NCBI GenBank assembly: GCA_043807765.1
Contig: JAZDFQ010000044.1
Location: forward strand, 1 to 64,000
Direction: 5' to 3'
Origin: Stygiobacter sp043807765
Lineage (GTDB): Bacteria > Bacteroidota > Ignavibacteria > Ignavibacteriales > Melioribacteraceae
DNA: 64,000 bases
Part shown: positions 19,906-28,087 of the stretch, in pieces
Layout of the letters: every line of letters starts with the position of its first letter
How positions within the stretch are numbered: position 1 is the stretch's first letter
The notes under the pieces: model-generated
What the model saw: the letters and a program-made list of their open reading frames with translations, nothing else
Told to the model about the DNA's origin: nothing
Database searches by the model: none
Position numbers and translations under genes: made by a program

Positions 19906-20628
19906 TCAATTCTCAGTATTGTATATAACCGGCATTTTATATTTCCATTTTACCCACAATTCTTTGTTTAGCAACAACTCGGTCATAAAATGAGCAACAT
20001 TTATTCTACTCGTTTTCCCCGCTTCGAAAACGGGACTTTGCTTTGGTGATTCGAAGATTTCGTAAACAGTTTCTTTCTCTTCATCTATCAAAGTATCTGG
20101 TCTAACTGCCGTCCATTCTATTCTAGAATTATTTACACCTATAATGTTTGAAAGATAATTTGCAGCTTCTTCATTATCTTTTTGAGGAGGCAGTAAGTAA
20201 CGTAAAAGCGAAAGAACTATTCTATCTTTTAAGGAATATTTCTCATTAATTTTTTTGTTAATGTTTGCCGTTGTATTCATAAGGATTACTTTGACCTCAT
20301 TACTCTTACCTTTTTCTATTGCTTCACATGCATGTTTGATACAATTTGTAACTAACATCCTCGGCTTACCAAACATACCCTTGAATGTAATATTGTGCCC
20401 AAGACAAGAAATTACTGCGTCACAATCACCAAGCAATTCCACCATTTTACTGTGTTCATATTCGGAAATATTTCCTACTAAACACTCCAACGGTCCATTA
20501 GCAATGAATTTTTCAATTACATCGTTGATCTGCCGAACAACGATTTTAACTTTTATGTTTCTTCTAATAAGTTGTTGCACAACTAAACGACCGGTAGCTC
20601 CAGTAGCACCAAGAACTAATACCTTCAT
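19906..20628 (-). CDS. NAD(P)H-binding protein (atypical SDR / NmrA-like)
   Basis: A 240-residue protein starting with a Rossmann dinucleotide site (VLGATGATGRLVVQQL, residues 4-19). CDAVISCLGHN is the usual second strand, and TAVRPDTLID is the late region of the NAD(P)H-binding atypical SDR family. There is no canonical YxxxK catalytic pair, so it may be a sensor or reductase acting on quinones or flavins. AGAGG lies 7 nt before the ATG. It sits in a four-gene minus-strand run with an MDR oxidoreductase and a membrane peptidase-like gene. Confidence 0.75.
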   Translation of the reverse strand: MKVLVLGATGATGRLVVQQLIRRNIKVKIVVRQINDVIEKFIANGPLECLVGNISEYEHSKMVELLGDCDAVISCLGHNITFKGMFGKPRMLVTNCIKHACEAIEKGKSNEVKVILMNTTANINKKINEKYSLKDRIVLSLLRYLLPPQKDNEEAANYLSNIIGVNNSRIEWTAVRPDTLIDEEKETVYEIFESPKQSPVFEAGKTSRINVAHFMTELLLNKELWVKWKYKMPVIYNTEN

Positions 20629-20700
20629 AATTTATCCTCTACAAATTTCTTTAATATGTTTAACGGTACTGCCGTATTAGCGGCTGTAAATACCTTTTTT

Positions 20701-21240
20701 CTATAGACCAGTAATTTTGTAAGTTGCTATTACCAAAAGATCACTCAGAATACTTACTGTAAAAAAATACCCGTTTTGTTTTAAATCTATCTTGAGTTTA
20801 TAACTTGCTCTTATAACAATTAGAAGTAAAATTACAACCACAATTATTGCTACCGTAAATGTACCGAGTTCCATAATTGAAGATATTCTAGCTTCATCTT
20901 GTTGACTAAATCCTCCAAAGACCAGAGAAAAAAACCGGATTACAAATTGAAAGAATAAAACAGGGTAGGCATATATTGTTGAATATTTTTCCAAAATTAA
21001 CAAAGAGACAACAGCCAACAATATCGTAAATACCGGTCCGCCAATGCTTACGTATAAATTATGGCTTTCATTTATATAATGTCCGGCTTTTGGCCAAACA
21101 TAGTTTAGACTATATATCATATCATTCCCCAAAATCTCTCCTACTATCCAATGTCCGAATTCGTGAAAGAGATAAGAGAAATAAGCTATTGGAATCAACA
21201 ATAAGTAAAGTCTAACTAATATTTTTTTATCAACTATCAT
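20701..21240 (-). CDS. Membrane M50-like metalloprotease-type protein
   Basis: I chose ATG 21240 (MIVDKK); an open frame extends to a TTG at 21288 with a Lys-rich extension. The roughly 179-residue protein has HEFGH (HExxH zinc motif) at the end of the first helix and about four to five membrane helices. The second signature of site-2 proteases (NPDG or LDG) is not obvious, so it may be an M50-like relative without proven protease activity. It lies between the MDR and SDR genes on the same strand. Confidence 0.6.
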   Translation of the reverse strand: MIVDKKILVRLYLLLIPIAYFSYLFHEFGHWIVGEILGNDMIYSLNYVWPKAGHYINESHNLYVSIGGPVFTILLAVVSLLILEKYSTIYAYPVLFFQFVIRFFSLVFGGFSQQDEARISSIMELGTFTVAIIVVVILLLIVIRASYKLKIDLKQNGYFFTVSILSDLLVIATYKITGL

Positions 21241-21317
21241 AATTTTATCATTCCCTTGTTTACGCTTTTTCTTTAATCCGCTTACCAACTTTAGTGAAAG
21301 AACTAACTTGATCTCTT

Positions 21318-22262
21318 TTAATTGTTACTATCTACAACGGTTATTGCAACATTTCCTTTTTTATGTCCCAACTCTACATATCTATGAGCCTCAACAATTT
21401 GTTCGAATGGGTAACATCTGTCATTAACCGGAGTGACTATTTTTGCTTCTACAAATTCCTTGATTCTATTAAGACGCACTGAACTACATTGTAAAGCACT
21501 ATCATCAATAGAAACATAGCTGCCGGTTTGTGCTAAAGATAATTTACATGCCTCTTTAAGTTGAGATGCTTTTCTTTTTCCAACTGAGTCTAATATGAAA
21601 TCATAAACTTCCAGCCTGGAAATTGATTCTTTGTTGGTGTAATCAAGTGTCTTATCTGCCCCTAACGATTTAATAAATTTTATATTCTTTGAACTGCATA
21701 CAGCTGTAACTTCAGCGCCAAGATGTTTTGCATACTGTATTGCAATTGTGCCCGAAGTACCGGACGCACCATAAATAAGCACTTTTTGTTTTGGTTGAAT
21801 ATTTCCTTTCTCAAGAAATTGAAATGCGAGTAGTCCGCCATAGGCTGCTGCTGTAGCTTCCTCAAAACTTATGTTGCTAGGTTTAATTGCTATGCAGCCT
21901 TTTTTTGAATCTATTTCTTTCATGCATTTGTATTCGGCATATGCGCCTAATGACATTCCGGTAAGTCCATATACTTGATCACCAACTTTGAATCTTTTAA
22001 TTCTGCGACCGATTTGTTCTATTACACCGGAAAACACTTCACCAAGTATTTCATTTCTCGGTTTTAATATGCCAATCATTAATCTAAAAGGAATAAGCAT
22101 TTTTAATGGAACGTTTGAGCTACGTATAAAAATGTCGCTGTCTGTTACAGATGTAACATAAATCTTAATAAGCACTTCATCATCTTTTGGTACCGGTTTT
22201 TCATATTCAACAATTTCTAAATTTTCCGGTGGACCGTATTTCTTACAAACAATTGCTTTCAT
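21318..22262 (-). CDS. Zinc-independent MDR oxidoreductase (quinone reductase-like)
   Basis: A 314-residue protein of the medium-chain dehydrogenase family. The GroES-like N-terminal half contains EVFSGVIEQIG and KVGDQVYG. The nucleotide site is GASGTSG at 165-171, followed by GAEVTAVCSS. The catalytic zinc ligands seen in alcohol dehydrogenases are absent (TDSDIF where Cys is expected), which points to an NADPH:quinone or enone reductase. The MDR, membrane peptidase-like and SDR genes follow one another with gaps of about 70-80 nt, so a shared promoter upstream of 22262 is plausible. Confidence 0.83.
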   Translation of the reverse strand: MKAIVCKKYGPPENLEIVEYEKPVPKDDEVLIKIYVTSVTDSDIFIRSSNVPLKMLIPFRLMIGILKPRNEILGEVFSGVIEQIGRRIKRFKVGDQVYGLTGMSLGAYAEYKCMKEIDSKKGCIAIKPSNISFEEATAAAYGGLLAFQFLEKGNIQPKQKVLIYGASGTSGTIAIQYAKHLGAEVTAVCSSKNIKFIKSLGADKTLDYTNKESISRLEVYDFILDSVGKRKASQLKEACKLSLAQTGSYVSIDDSALQCSSVRLNRIKEFVEAKIVTPVNDRCYPFEQIVEAHRYVELGHKKGNVAITVVDSNN

Positions 22263-22298
22263 TTATTCACCCAAACAATGATATCCATTGATAAGGAA

Positions 22299-23456
22299 TT
22301 ATTTATCCAAAACATTTATCGCGAGTCCGAATGCTGTCATAACTTCTTTGTCATCGTATGCGTTAAATCTCAGAGTTACCTTACCAGCAGTCTCCGGAGT
22401 GCCGGATAAAGTTCTAGTTTTTGAATTGAAGCTCAACCATGCTGGCATAGGGCTGCTGTCGAGCGAAAGCACTTCATAACGAATAAAATTTCCATCATCA
22501 TCGCATACAGCATCTTCCGGTACAATGAAAGAAAACATTTTTCCAACCGTTGCCGTTAGTGCTTTGGGTTTGTTCTTTACGTATGGAGGGAGATTCGTGT
22601 TTTTCATGCTGTCAACAATATTTCCTATGCTCAGCCAATAAACGTACACATCCGAATAATCCATTTTAGTTCCGGTTGTATAGAAAAGATATTTACCATC
22701 AGGTGATACATAAGCGCCCCACCCGCTGATGCCGAAGTTGATTTTATTATTTAGATATCTGCCATTGAACCATCCGCCTTTACCATCCGGATAACTGATG
22801 CATACAGGTCCTTGAGGGCATGTTATCAAGTAACTTTCATCTTTGGCAATAAAAAAGTCCTGATCATCAACAACTCTGTTTAGAGGAAAGCCAAAACTTT
22901 TTGCAACGGTATCTTTTCCAGTAATTTGAATCTTACTCCAATCTAATGCGCCGACTGAGCTAGCTGACTTTGCAGAAACAAAATAATTTCCTTTATCAGT
23001 AACTTGTAGATAATGTGCAGACTCTATAGAGCTAAAAAATGGCTTTGGAGTACTCCACCCCGATTTTTGCTTCATAGAAAAATACATTACGTATTCATGT
23101 TCAAGAAACAAGGTATCTCCAGTCAATGATAACGCCGGTCCGGAAAATCCTTCAAACAGTATTTGTGATTTACTCCATTTGTTATTCTCGTATTTATAGT
23201 GACGTACTTTATCTCCAACTATCGGATAATAGTTTCTCACTTCAGAATAAAAAATCTCTGTTCCATCTTTAGTAATTGCAATTCTTTCGGCGGCAAATGT
23301 TCCGGGTGTTACTTCTAGATTAAATACTTTCGGATCATTACCCGGCAATTTTTGTCCAAGATACATACTGTCTTTAGGAATTGGTTGCGCTAAAGTTCCG
23401 CTTATTATAAGAAAGAAAGTTGCAAGCATCGAAACAACAGTAAATATTTTTTTCAT
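22299..23456 (-). CDS. Exported beta-propeller (PD40-like) protein with Ig-like tail
   Basis: The start is set at ATG 23456, which has a GGAG 8 nt upstream and opens directly into a signal peptide (MKKIFTVVSMLATFF... ending TLAQ); an in-frame GTG at 23486 would precede it. The 385-residue product has WD40/TolB-like propeller repeats (SPDGKYLFYTTG; EIFYSEVRNYY). A C-terminal domain of about 95 residues, with GTPETAGKVTLRFNAYD and MPAWLSFNSKTRTLSG, is typical of cadherin-like He_PIG folds. The function is probably periplasmic or surface binding; no enzyme motif is seen. Confidence 0.72.
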   Translation of the reverse strand: MKKIFTVVSMLATFFLIISGTLAQPIPKDSMYLGQKLPGNDPKVFNLEVTPGTFAAERIAITKDGTEIFYSEVRNYYPIVGDKVRHYKYENNKWSKSQILFEGFSGPALSLTGDTLFLEHEYVMYFSMKQKSGWSTPKPFFSSIESAHYLQVTDKGNYFVSAKSASSVGALDWSKIQITGKDTVAKSFGFPLNRVVDDQDFFIAKDESYLITCPQGPVCISYPDGKGGWFNGRYLNNKINFGISGWGAYVSPDGKYLFYTTGTKMDYSDVYVYWLSIGNIVDSMKNTNLPPYVKNKPKALTATVGKMFSFIVPEDAVCDDDGNFIRYEVLSLDSSPMPAWLSFNSKTRTLSGTPETAGKVTLRFNAYDDKEVMTAFGLAINVLDK

Positions 23457-23653
23457 TTTAATACTCCATTTTGAATTGTTAGCCACTTACCGAACAAACC
23501 AATTACTTATTCTTAGTTAAATAGACGATTGATTATGTTTGAGGTTTGCGGAAGAAGAAGTAAAACTTGTAAACTGCACTGTGGACTTGTGAACTGCACC
23601 GGTTATAAGTGTAAAGATTAAAAACCAATAAATTGCTTTGAATGTTTATTGGG

Positions 23654-24742
23654 TCATTTCACCGGCACTTTTGTATTTAAAGTAAGATCAGCATAGAATG
23701 AAGCTAGCATAGTGATAAAACTCTCTAATGTTGGGTATTCATCTCTATTGTTTTCGTAAAATTCCAGCGCTGCAACTAATTCTTTCATCCAGGTAAAACC
23801 CTTAACAATTTGCGTTTCGATTTCTACATTTATTTCACTTGGACTACTGTTATGACTTTTTAAGTAACTAACGACAGATGCCCTAACTAATGCTTCATTC
23901 ATCATTATTTGCCAATTTGGATAAGCTTGCCGTTTCATTTTATCTTTTACTTGTTCAAAAAGTATTTTACCACTATTCTCAAATTCCTTCGCGTTACCTT
24001 CTATCAGATGATTTACGTATGAATGGTTGAATTCATGTATTAAAGTCGGAAGATATCCATCCACTCTATATGTTGGTTTTCCTAAACTGTCTGCGGTCCA
24101 TGTTCCCATTATTGCATAAACATCTTCTTTGTTATCTGGATAAACTATTTTAGCGCCATAGTTTCCACCACCATTCCCAAGACCAATAAGTACATTAAAA
24201 CTTCCTTTTGGAGCAGTTCCATAAAACTTATTATACCAGCTAATATCAAAATGATCATAAACAATTTTAAAACGTTCTTGCGCGATGAGGAACATATCAT
24301 CATGTTGTTTAAAGAAATCTTCGCTGTTAGTGTCTATATAAAATTGTTTTAATAGTTCTATAAACTTTTCTGCATTTTCTTTCCCCCATCTTGGTTCCGG
24401 CACAATAGATGTAAATGGAATAATTGGATTTAATTCCGGAGGCTGGGTAATATGTACGGCCATTTTCATAACAGCATCAAAACCCACTCCGTGCGTATCA
24501 CGCAGTTTACTGGCAAAAACAATTAAGGGATGATCCTTATACTTATCAAAATAGTCATGAATATCGTTTACATAGTTTTTAAACATATCCATGTTATATT
24601 CATAATTGCCTGCCAATCTGAACACAATACTAAGAAGTTCTACTCGTTTATCAATTTTGGGTAATGGCAAATTAAAATTATCATTTCTACCTGCTGCAAA
24701 TAATAAAGAGGATAACAGGAAAAGCATAATTATTTTTTTCAT
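23654..24742 (-). CDS. Secreted DUF4932-like HExxH protein
   Basis: A 362-residue protein with a signal peptide (1-18). HEFNH at residues 236-240 matches the zinc-peptidase HExxH pattern. The surrounding segments (early ELLSIVFRLAG, GLGNGGGNYGAK and LIHEFNHSYV) resemble DUF4932, a Bacteroidota family with a presumed gluzincin fold. A third ligand cannot be assigned by eye. The gene ends 170 nt upstream of the propeller gene and is preceded by palindromic element copy 3. Confidence 0.68.
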   Translation of the reverse strand: MKKIIMLFLLSSLLFAAGRNDNFNLPLPKIDKRVELLSIVFRLAGNYEYNMDMFKNYVNDIHDYFDKYKDHPLIVFASKLRDTHGVGFDAVMKMAVHITQPPELNPIIPFTSIVPEPRWGKENAEKFIELLKQFYIDTNSEDFFKQHDDMFLIAQERFKIVYDHFDISWYNKFYGTAPKGSFNVLIGLGNGGGNYGAKIVYPDNKEDVYAIMGTWTADSLGKPTYRVDGYLPTLIHEFNHSYVNHLIEGNAKEFENSGKILFEQVKDKMKRQAYPNWQIMMNEALVRASVVSYLKSHNSSPSEINVEIETQIVKGFTWMKELVAALEFYENNRDEYPTLESFITMLASFYADLTLNTKVPVK

Positions 24743-24776
24743 TTCATAGCTCGGGCTGAAAAAGTGATTAAATAAT

Positions 24777-24939
24777 AACCGGTTGTGTGAATTGGTTTAT
24801 AAACCGTTGAAACGGTTACAATTTGTTATTTTTTTTATTAACCCACGGATTAATACATGGGTTAATGAAAACAAACATGCTTTTTTCGAAACTGTTTCAA
24901 CAGTTTTTCATTATCGATTATTAATTCACACAAATGGTT
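24777..24939. repeat. Palindromic element, copy 3 (about 163 bp)
   Basis: The left tip AACCGGTTGTGTGAATT (from 24777) and right tip ATTAATTCACACAAATGGTT (24920-24939) are inverted. Inner arms CCGTTGAAACGG (left) and ACTGTTTCAACAGT (right) and a central TTAACCCA...TGGGTTAA hairpin make nearly the whole element self-complementary. The flanks AAATAAT and AAACAAT may be a worn target duplication. It fills most of the 340-base gap between the HExxH gene and the LytTR regulator gene. Confidence 0.7.
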
Positions 24940-25080
24940 AAACAATAGTTTTACTTAACATTCTGTAAAATATATTATGCATTTCAGACGCTTGGAGATA
25001 TTCGATGTTCGCAGTTTGTTGATAATTCCTTGTAAACTGCACAGAAGCCTTGTCAAAAGCACAGATTATGAAGAGAATAT

Positions 25081-25785
25081 TTATAAACCTATAAATTGTT
25101 TTACCAATTTTATTCTTTGGCGGCTAACCGGTAGAATATCTCCGCTTTTTAATAAAACACGGTACTGCCCGCCGCCAAGAGTTTGAAGTTTCTCAATTGT
25201 TTCCATGTTAACAATATATGATTTATGAATACGATAATAGACGGAGGGCAATAAAGGACCAAGTGTTTTTATTGGCTTATCATAAATAGTAATATGTCCA
25301 TCTTTCAAGTAAAGTTCTACATATATATTTGCTGATTTAAAATATTTGATTTCTTCTATTGGAATAACTTGAATTTCATATCCACGTTTTACAGTGATAT
25401 ACTTTAGTGAATGTCCTTCAAGAGCGTGGGCGGAATTAATCCGTGCGAATGCTGCTTCGATCCTTTCCTTTGAATAAGGCTTGGGAATAAAATCCAGAAC
25501 ACCATATTCGAAAGCTTCTATTGCTCTGTTGATATTTGCAGAAACAACTATTGTGTGAAATGAATTGCTTACAGTTTGCTTCAACAATTCAAATCCATCT
25601 TTAGAATTAAGATTTAGGTCAAGAAGTAAAATATCAATAACGTGTGTTTTGAGATACTCACTAGCTCTGCTAAGTGTAGTTTCAATATGCACTGAAGCTG
25701 TTTGTTTGTTAAGAATTTCTTTGACAAGAAATTGTATATCCTCCGCAATCGGAAGCTCATCTTCAACAATTAGAATACGCATCAT
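25081..25785 (-). CDS. LytTR-family response regulator
   Basis: A 234-residue regulator: a receiver (about 3-120, D56 in LLLDLNLNSKDG, Lys in PKPYSK) and a LytTR DNA-binding domain (about 130-234; KYFKSANIYVELYLKDG, YRIHKSYIVNM, PVSRQRIKLVKQ). It overlaps the upstream kinase gene by 4 nt (ATGA), so the two form a cognate pair. Regulated targets may include the adjacent envelope genes; no binding repeats were identified. Confidence 0.9.
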   Translation of the reverse strand: MMRILIVEDELPIAEDIQFLVKEILNKQTASVHIETTLSRASEYLKTHVIDILLLDLNLNSKDGFELLKQTVSNSFHTIVVSANINRAIEAFEYGVLDFIPKPYSKERIEAAFARINSAHALEGHSLKYITVKRGYEIQVIPIEEIKYFKSANIYVELYLKDGHITIYDKPIKTLGPLLPSVYYRIHKSYIVNMETIEKLQTLGGGQYRVLLKSGDILPVSRQRIKLVKQFIGL

Positions 25786-27500
25786 TTACTCCTAATCTCA
25801 ATTATATTTTCCCAACCGGTTTCTATTTTTTGTGATGAAAAGCTCCATCTTCCAGAGTAGGACTCCTCTAACCTTCCTTTAATATAGTTGAATCCAACTC
25901 CAGTAGAGAGAGAATGATCATTTTCATTATACTCTCCATCGTTGGATATGCGATATTGAATTACATTGTCAACAATGTTTCTTATAAGTGTAAATATTCC
26001 GTTAGATTTATTTTCGTACCCATGAGTTAAACCGTTTTCAATAAGAGTATGAAAAATCATTGGCGGGATTTGTTCATCGTCTATCAAGCCGAATGTCTCT
26101 AATGTAAAATTGGATTTCTTTCGGTAATTCATTATTTGAAGATGTGTGCGGCACAATTCAATCTCCTGGCTCATCGCAATTGTTTTTAATGTTGAGATTT
26201 GGTTTATCATTCTGAACTCAAGTGCGAGTGCTTCTACTAGTTTAATCGCAGACTCCGGTTCCTTTCTTAACCAAGCAATTATTGAAGTTAGTGTATTCAA
26301 CAAAAAATGCGGATTGATGTTTTTCTTAAGCAATTCATTTTCTAGATGTGCAGATTTTAAGTTCGCTTCACTTTCCAATTTCTCGCTTTTCGCAAATTGC
26401 CGGGCGATTGAAAAACTTACGCAGATTACCATGATTGTGGCGAGTCCCATAAATGCTATATTAAAAAAGAAGGAAATCCATCCGGACGCAATCCCAAGCA
26501 AAATTACTAGACTGTTCTCTCTCTTCTCCTTCACAGCCCATCCAACTATTGCAGTAGAAATAATAAGTACAGTGAGCGACATAATATTGAAAATGCTGAA
26601 AATGCTGATAAGAATTGCAGACAGTACCATGACTGTAATATTCAATAGCGCGATAGGTAAAATGAGTTTGCGAAAAAATGAAAAGAAGTAAATGAAAAAG
26701 ATTGGCAGCATGATTGAAAACGAAAGAGTTAAGCCGCTGTATAGATAATACTGAAAATGTACAAAGGTTGTTGAAGCATTAAAATAAATGGGTGCAACAA
26801 ATACAACAGAATCGAGAAGAACAATAAAACAAATCAAACTGAATAACAAATGTTCAAACTTTCGGTTTCTTGCAAAGTATAGAAAAATGTTAAATAAAAA
26901 TGATACTGAAAGAAGTCCCATAAACAAAAACGACTGGAAAAATGTTTTGTATTGGGTTGACAAGCCGGATTCGTATGAACCGATTTTAATTCCTCCATAA
27001 TACCATTTCCAAAAGGAGTCATCGCGGTGATTTGAAATTCGGACAATTATTGAATGTTTACCGGAATGTGTATTGTTCTGTGATAAGGGAATATTGAAAA
27101 TAAACTTACCCGGCTGCTCGGTCTTAAGGTTTGATCCTAGTATTCCATTCTGAGCAATTTTTTTACCGTCCCAGTAAATCTCATAAGATGAAATCATATT
27201 TATAACAAATAGACCAAGTATGATTTCTTTGTTGACAGAGTCTGGAATTATAATATCCGTTTTAATGAACCAGTTACCGGAATCATAGGCGGTATTTTGC
27301 ACAATGCGACTATCAGGAATCCAAGATTCTTCAACAGGCATTTTAAGATTTGCCTTTGGAGATGTGTCCCTTGCTATAACCCAGTTTTTGAGAACAATCG
27401 GTTCCCCATCTAATGGAACTATATTGCTCTGTGATGTAACCGCTGAATTAAAAACGGTTAATAAAAATACCAAGAGAATTTTTACCGGGTAGATTTTCAA
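25782..27500 (-). CDS. 7TMR-DISM / LytS-type sensor histidine kinase
   Basis: A 572-residue kinase. The start codon is TTG at 27500, preceded by GGGA; the next in-frame ATG would remove the signal peptide and much of the sensor. A signal helix (6-22) is followed by an extracytoplasmic jelly-roll-like domain (ILGLFVINMISSYEIYWDG) and seven membrane helices (about 190-375), the 7TMR-DISM arrangement. The His_kinase domain has the acceptor in NINPHFLLNTL, and an ATPase domain (FHTLIENGLTHG; TGVGFNYIKGRLEE) closes the protein. It is coupled to the LytTR regulator. Such sensors often bind carbohydrates, but no ligand can be read here. Confidence 0.87.
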   Translation of the reverse strand: MKIYPVKILLVFLLTVFNSAVTSQSNIVPLDGEPIVLKNWVIARDTSPKANLKMPVEESWIPDSRIVQNTAYDSGNWFIKTDIIIPDSVNKEIILGLFVINMISSYEIYWDGKKIAQNGILGSNLKTEQPGKFIFNIPLSQNNTHSGKHSIIVRISNHRDDSFWKWYYGGIKIGSYESGLSTQYKTFFQSFLFMGLLSVSFLFNIFLYFARNRKFEHLLFSLICFIVLLDSVVFVAPIYFNASTTFVHFQYYLYSGLTLSFSIMLPIFFIYFFSFFRKLILPIALLNITVMVLSAILISIFSIFNIMSLTVLIISTAIVGWAVKEKRENSLVILLGIASGWISFFFNIAFMGLATIMVICVSFSIARQFAKSEKLESEANLKSAHLENELLKKNINPHFLLNTLTSIIAWLRKEPESAIKLVEALALEFRMINQISTLKTIAMSQEIELCRTHLQIMNYRKKSNFTLETFGLIDDEQIPPMIFHTLIENGLTHGYENKSNGIFTLIRNIVDNVIQYRISNDGEYNENDHSLSTGVGFNYIKGRLEESYSGRWSFSSQKIETGWENIIEIRSK

Positions 27501-27961
27501 AAATCCCGACCTAAATAGTTAGTGTTTTCATTAAAACTCTTGTCAATATTACAAAGAAATTGATTCATGCGAAATGAACTTAGCTTTCTGTTTAGGAAAG
27601 CTGAATCAGTGATTTGTACATAAAATTAAATATTTACGTATTTCAAAATGAGTATAAAGGGCTTTGTAAATTGACCATTTTGTGACAGAGTCATTTTCAA
27701 ATACACATACTACATCGTCTACACAGTACATCACAGCTCGTGCTACATATGTACTTAAATTTGTTGATCTATTGAAGTATTATTTTCCGCAAGTTCCCTC
27801 GAATTAAATGAAGCGTGGAAATTGACCAAGGCTCTGCGAAAAACTTCATTCTTTTTCACACACATTTTAATCTCTGATTCACCAACGCCCCGCCTGCCAG
27901 AGCAAAGCGGCGGGCAGGTTGCGTCGTGGGTTACAACTTTTTGCAAAAAGAATATCCCCTA
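27501..27961. other. Intergenic region with GC-rich hairpin sequence
   Basis: Divergent spacer between the LytS-type kinase and the next forward kinase; it must contain both promoters. CCTGCC (27893-27898) and GGCAGG (27913-27918) form the arms of a GC-rich hairpin that contrasts with the AT-rich surroundings. No convincing gene is present. Confidence 0.4.
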
Positions 27962-27994
27962 GATACCTCGCTGCTTGCGGCGAGGAGATTCATT
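27962..27994 (+). repeat. REP-like hairpin repeat, copy A
   Basis: A 33-base sequence with a CCTCGC...GCGAGG stem around TGCTTGCG, followed by AGATTCATT. A second copy at 51833-51865 is identical at 32 of 33 bases. The short, GC-rich, intergenic, palindromic form is typical of REP-type repeats. Confidence 0.65.
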
Positions 27995-28087
27995 TCGGAT
28001 TTAGTCTCGAATAGGAAAAATCTATTGGAACGAGCTAAACAATCTTAAATATGCTATATTTCATTTGAAACATGAAAGAAAAAAACG

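Noticed and set aside
20255..20680. Plus-strand open frame of 141 codons
   Set aside because: It is antisense to the NAD(P)-binding gene, which has a clear Rossmann motif and ribosome-binding site.
27755..27946. Minus-strand open frame of 63 codons in the kinase/kinase spacer
   Set aside because: It crosses the GC-rich hairpin sequence, lacks a clear ribosome-binding site and shows no protein-like pattern.
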